Origin: an uncultured Selenomonadales bacterium
GTDB taxonomy: Bacteria > Bacillota_C > Negativicutes > Selenomonadales > Selenomonadaceae
DNA: 9,491 nt
Direction of reading: 5' to 3'
NCBI GenBank assembly: GCA_947302675.1
Contig: CAMYWI010000028.1
Span: forward strand, 1 to 9,491
Below, piece after piece: positions 6,678 to 9,491 of the stretch (position 1 is the stretch's first letter; each line of letters opens with the position of its first letter). The notes below the pieces were generated by a model. That model had not been told where the DNA came from. It worked only from the letters and a program-made list of their open reading frames with translations, and did no database searches. Position numbers and translations under genes: made by a program.

Positions 6678-7301
6678 TTACTGCTTTTTAAGTGTGGAGC
6701 CGCTGATTTTGTATATGTCGCTGTTGATGTGGAAGGTTGAGGTTGTAAAATCTTTCAAAGTTACGGAACCGCCGCTTAAATTTAATGTAAGCGTACCTTC
6801 CGATTTGTTATAAGACGCCATACTCGTTTTGAAAATTATATTGTCGAATGTGAGCGTGTCTTTGCTGTCGAAACCGAAAATTACATCTTTGCCATCGCCT
6901 TTTGAATAGAAAAATTTATCTGCGCCGGCATCGCCCCAAAGTGAATCGTTGCCAGTTCCGCCCCAAAGTGAATCGTTGCCAGTTCCGCCTTTTATACAGT
7001 CATTGTCTGCGCCACCGTACAATTTATCGTTTCCTGCCTCTCCGTAAAGTTTATCATTACCGGTGCCGCCCGACAAAGTGTCGTCGCCGTCACCGTCGTT
7101 TAAAGTATCATTATCCCACTCGCCTAATAATTTATCGTTATCTTCGCCGCCGAGTATCGAACATTTATCGCCGCTGTTTTCAATGTTGTCGTTACCTTTG
7201 CCGCCGTTAATTAGTACATAGTTATAACAATTATTCCAAATTTCATCGTTACCATTGCCACCATTTACTGTAATATTTTCCTTGTGGATGTCAATGTGCA
7301 T
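6678..7301 (-). CDS. Short RTX (hemolysin-type calcium-binding repeat) protein
   Basis: This 207-residue protein is built almost wholly of RTX nonapeptides (GGxGxDxLx). About eleven are visible between residues 13 and 128, for example NGGNGNDEI, SGGTGNDKL, KGGTGNDSL and WGGTGNDSL, and several are degenerate (LGEWDNDTL, NDGDGDDTL). They end in a GADKFFYSKGDGKDVIFGFDSKDTL capping segment and a C-terminal region (about 150-207) typical of type I secretion substrates. Calcium-induced folding outside the cell into a parallel beta-roll is the family role. There is no catalytic or pore-forming domain, and no type I secretion gene is in the window. The only in-frame start is ATG 7301. It has a GGGAG only 1 base upstream and an in-frame TAG at 7337-7335, so the start is weak and a 5'-truncated remnant is possible. 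The gene is visibly A+T-richer than its neighbours (for example 20 of 60 bases are G/C in 7201-7260), which suggests separate ancestry. Confidence 0.8.
   Translation of the reverse strand: MHIDIHKENITVNGGNGNDEIWNNCYNYVLINGGKGNDNIENSGDKCSILGGEDNDKLLGEWDNDTLNDGDGDDTLSGGTGNDKLYGEAGNDKLYGGADNDCIKGGTGNDSLWGGTGNDSLWGDAGADKFFYSKGDGKDVIFGFDSKDTLTFDNIIFKTSMASYNKSEGTLTLNLSGGSVTLKDFTTSTFHINSDIYKISGSTLKKQ
6932..6989 (-). repeat. Perfect 27-base tandem repeat in the RTX gene
   Basis: Bases 6932-6962 are identical to 6959-6989 (27-base period, 31 matching bases). They encode two consecutive identical WGGTGNDSL nonapeptides with identical codons, whereas the other RTX units differ in both sequence and codons. 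This marks a recent one-repeat expansion. Confidence 0.95.
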
Positions 7302-7365
7302 ACTCCCATCATCATAAAAACTAAAAAAAAAACTCTATGACAAAGTACAAACTTAATGTAAATAG

Positions 7366-7394
7366 ATTTTATCAATGATTTCAATGATTGTAAA
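7366..7394 (-). promoter_or_regulatory. Probable promoter of the RTX gene
   Basis: On the minus strand, TTTACA (7394-7389) and TAAAAT (7371-7366) are spaced by exactly 17 bases. The predicted start is near 7359, about 58 bases before ATG 7301. The spacer is made of a perfect tandem 9-mer, TCAATGATT twice on the plus strand (7372-7380 and 7381-7389). The A/T-rich context raises the chance of a fortuitous match. Confidence 0.55.
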
Positions 7395-7427
7395 TTAAAA
7401 ATCGCTTTGAAGACGAAAAAATTTTTT

Positions 7428-7530
7428 TGAACTGGTCTTGAAAGCAAATTTTGAGCTGTGAAACTGATTTTAGACGCTTGAAACTGGATTCGAGGCTTGA
7501 AACCTGTTTTGAGGAGTGAAAATCAAAATT
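7428..7530. repeat. Degenerate direct-repeat array, ~20-base period
   Basis: The motif TGAAA recurs at 7439, 7459, 7479, 7498 and 7517 (steps of 20, 20, 19 and 19), with a partial TGAAC at 7428. Units resemble CTTGAAACTGGTTTTGAG on the plus strand, for example GCTTGAAACTGGATTCGAG and GCTTGAAACCTGTTTTGAG. The array lies about 70-160 bases upstream of the predicted RTX start of transcription. Two-helical-turn spacing would place the copies on one face of the DNA. Unit length is too short and there are no spacers, so it is not CRISPR. Confidence 0.65.
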
Positions 7531-7625
7531 TTTGGTCTGCAACTTGCTCGAAAAGGTTTTTGCAATGTATTTCAACTTGGCGGAAGGGAAAATAGCATTT
7601 TTATCCGTGTAAACCGTTTGCAAAC

Positions 7626-7646
7626 AAAAAAACCCCGATTCAGGGG
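7626..7646 (-). terminator. Possible second intrinsic terminator (minus strand)
   Basis: On the minus strand CCCC-TGAATC-GGGG is followed directly by seven T (complement of A7626-A7632). The stem is only 4 base pairs but all G-C. It lies downstream of the stronger hairpin and would act as a backup stop for transcription arriving from the GH32 gene. Confidence 0.45.
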
Positions 7647-7702
7647 CGGTTTGGAAGAGCAAAATACAAAATTCAGAATAACGAATTTTGCGATTGGGCA
7701 AC

Positions 7703-7727
7703 AAAAAACCTCGACGCTTTGTCGAGG
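7703..7727 (-). terminator. Intrinsic terminator of the GH32 gene
   Basis: On the minus strand CCTCGAC (7727-7721) pairs with GTCGAGG (7715-7709) around a 5-base loop and is followed by six T (7708-7703). It lies 12 bases after the TAA stop at 7742-7740. The A-run at 7731-7737 on the other side could make it partly bidirectional. Confidence 0.88.
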
Positions 7728-7739
7728 CTGAAAAAAATC

Positions 7740-9304
<1,565 letters not shown>

Positions 9305-9305
<1 letters not shown>

Positions 9306-9491
9306 TAAATAAAGCCATTATGCTTGAGTTGCCGATAAACCGAGTACGCCGCGAGCGGAAAGCCAAGAATAATCCCCACGAGCCGCCCTTTGCCGCCAAG
9401 TTGAAAATAATCGTCGACAAGCCCGCCTACGTACAGGCAAATAAAAATCACGGCGGCGATATAAATCCCAACGCCTGAGAGAATCGCCGCC
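9305..9491 (-). CDS. AtpZ/AtpI-family small membrane protein, C-terminal part
   Basis: The last 61 residues and the TAA stop (9307-9305) are present; the gene starts beyond the right edge. The translation has two hydrophobic spans: IYIAAVIFICLYVGGLVDDYF and RLVGIILGFPLAAYSVYRQL, joined by a short glycine-rich loop (QLGGKGR). The pattern 'G-hydrophobic-G-G-x-x-D-D/x-Y-F ... G-x-x-x-G', with the acidic pair at the end of the first helix, resembles AtpZ (putative F0F1-ATPase assembly/Mg transport subunit encoded next to atpI). The match is from motif shape only. AtpZ genes usually precede atpI/atpB, but here the next gene on the same strand is GH32, so the context does not confirm the call. Another two-helix membrane protein is possible. 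Confidence 0.55.

Larger units (their letters stand above)
7302..7739. other. Gene-free A/T-rich intergenic region
   Basis: I see no convincing gene in these 438 bases. Weak open frames lack ribosome binding sites and have low-complexity products. What the stretch holds, from left to right, is a 10-base A-run (7323-7332), a probable RTX promoter (7366-7394), a degenerate 20-base-period repeat array (7428-7530), and two hairpin terminators for minus-strand transcription (7626-7646 and 7703-7727). Confidence 0.7.

Noticed and set aside
7265..7447. 60-codon minus-strand frame overlapping the RTX start, considered as a frameshifted RTX N terminus across the 10-base A-run
   Set aside because: Its translation has no RTX or signal-peptide character and it includes the predicted promoter, so a frameshift is not supported.
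7428..7530. CRISPR array
   Set aside because: Units are about 20 bases, degenerate and contiguous, with no unique spacers and no cas genes nearby.
7381..7704. 107-codon minus-strand frame in the intergenic region
   Set aside because: It needs a TTG start inside a terminator, encodes low-complexity Lys/Ser/Phe-rich sequence, and covers the repeat array and a second terminator.

Overview
The window looks like a chromosomal segment from an anaerobic, Firmicutes-type bacterium, most likely a Negativicutes/Selenomonadales relative. This placement is inferred from gene content (a PreP-like M16C peptidase, dapA, an AtpZ-like membrane protein, a CofE-like protein, a cytoplasmic GH32 enzyme, a short RTX-repeat protein), from strong AGGAG ribosome binding sites, and from about 50-57% G+C in the core genes. 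I see no rRNA, tRNA, CRISPR array, transposase or phage gene.

Layout. The left edge (1-734) holds two minus-strand genes: the first 34 codons of a CofE-like protein and a TTG-started single-pass membrane protein of unknown function. A 136-base gap (735-870) carries two back-to-back sigma-70-type promoters, each with a 17-base spacer. The rightward promoter drives a tight five-gene plus-strand unit (871-6591): an M16C metallopeptidase, a 143-residue membrane protein, dapA, a 98-residue basic protein, and an exported 219-residue protein. It ends in a strong hairpin terminator. Gaps inside the unit are 5-14 bases or overlaps. From 6678 to the right edge everything is on the minus strand: a short RTX calcium-binding-repeat protein that is more A+T-rich than its neighbours, a 438-base gene-free stretch with its probable promoter, a roughly 20-base-period repeat array and two terminators, then a GH32 sucrose(-6-phosphate) hydrolase interrupted by one in-frame TAG, and the 3' end of an AtpZ-like gene.

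Two observations stand out. The M16C peptidase contains an apparently perfect, in-frame 489-base tandem duplication (163 codons) bounded by a 7-base CGCCAGC sequence. Removing one copy restores 974 residues, the usual family size. The GH32 gene is intact except for a single TAG that separates the nucleophile Asp from the acid/base Glu, which fits a very recent nonsense mutation. A smaller perfect 27-base tandem duplication lies in the RTX gene. These suggest a lineage or assembly with fresh, small-scale changes; I do not see a coherent new multi-gene system.

How the genes work together: dapA makes the first committed intermediate of the diaminopimelate/lysine pathway, the peptidase would degrade peptides in the cytosol, and the two membrane or exported proteins in the same unit have no function that can be read from sequence. 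The GH32 enzyme would hydrolyse imported sucrose phosphate or related fructosides if it were functional.
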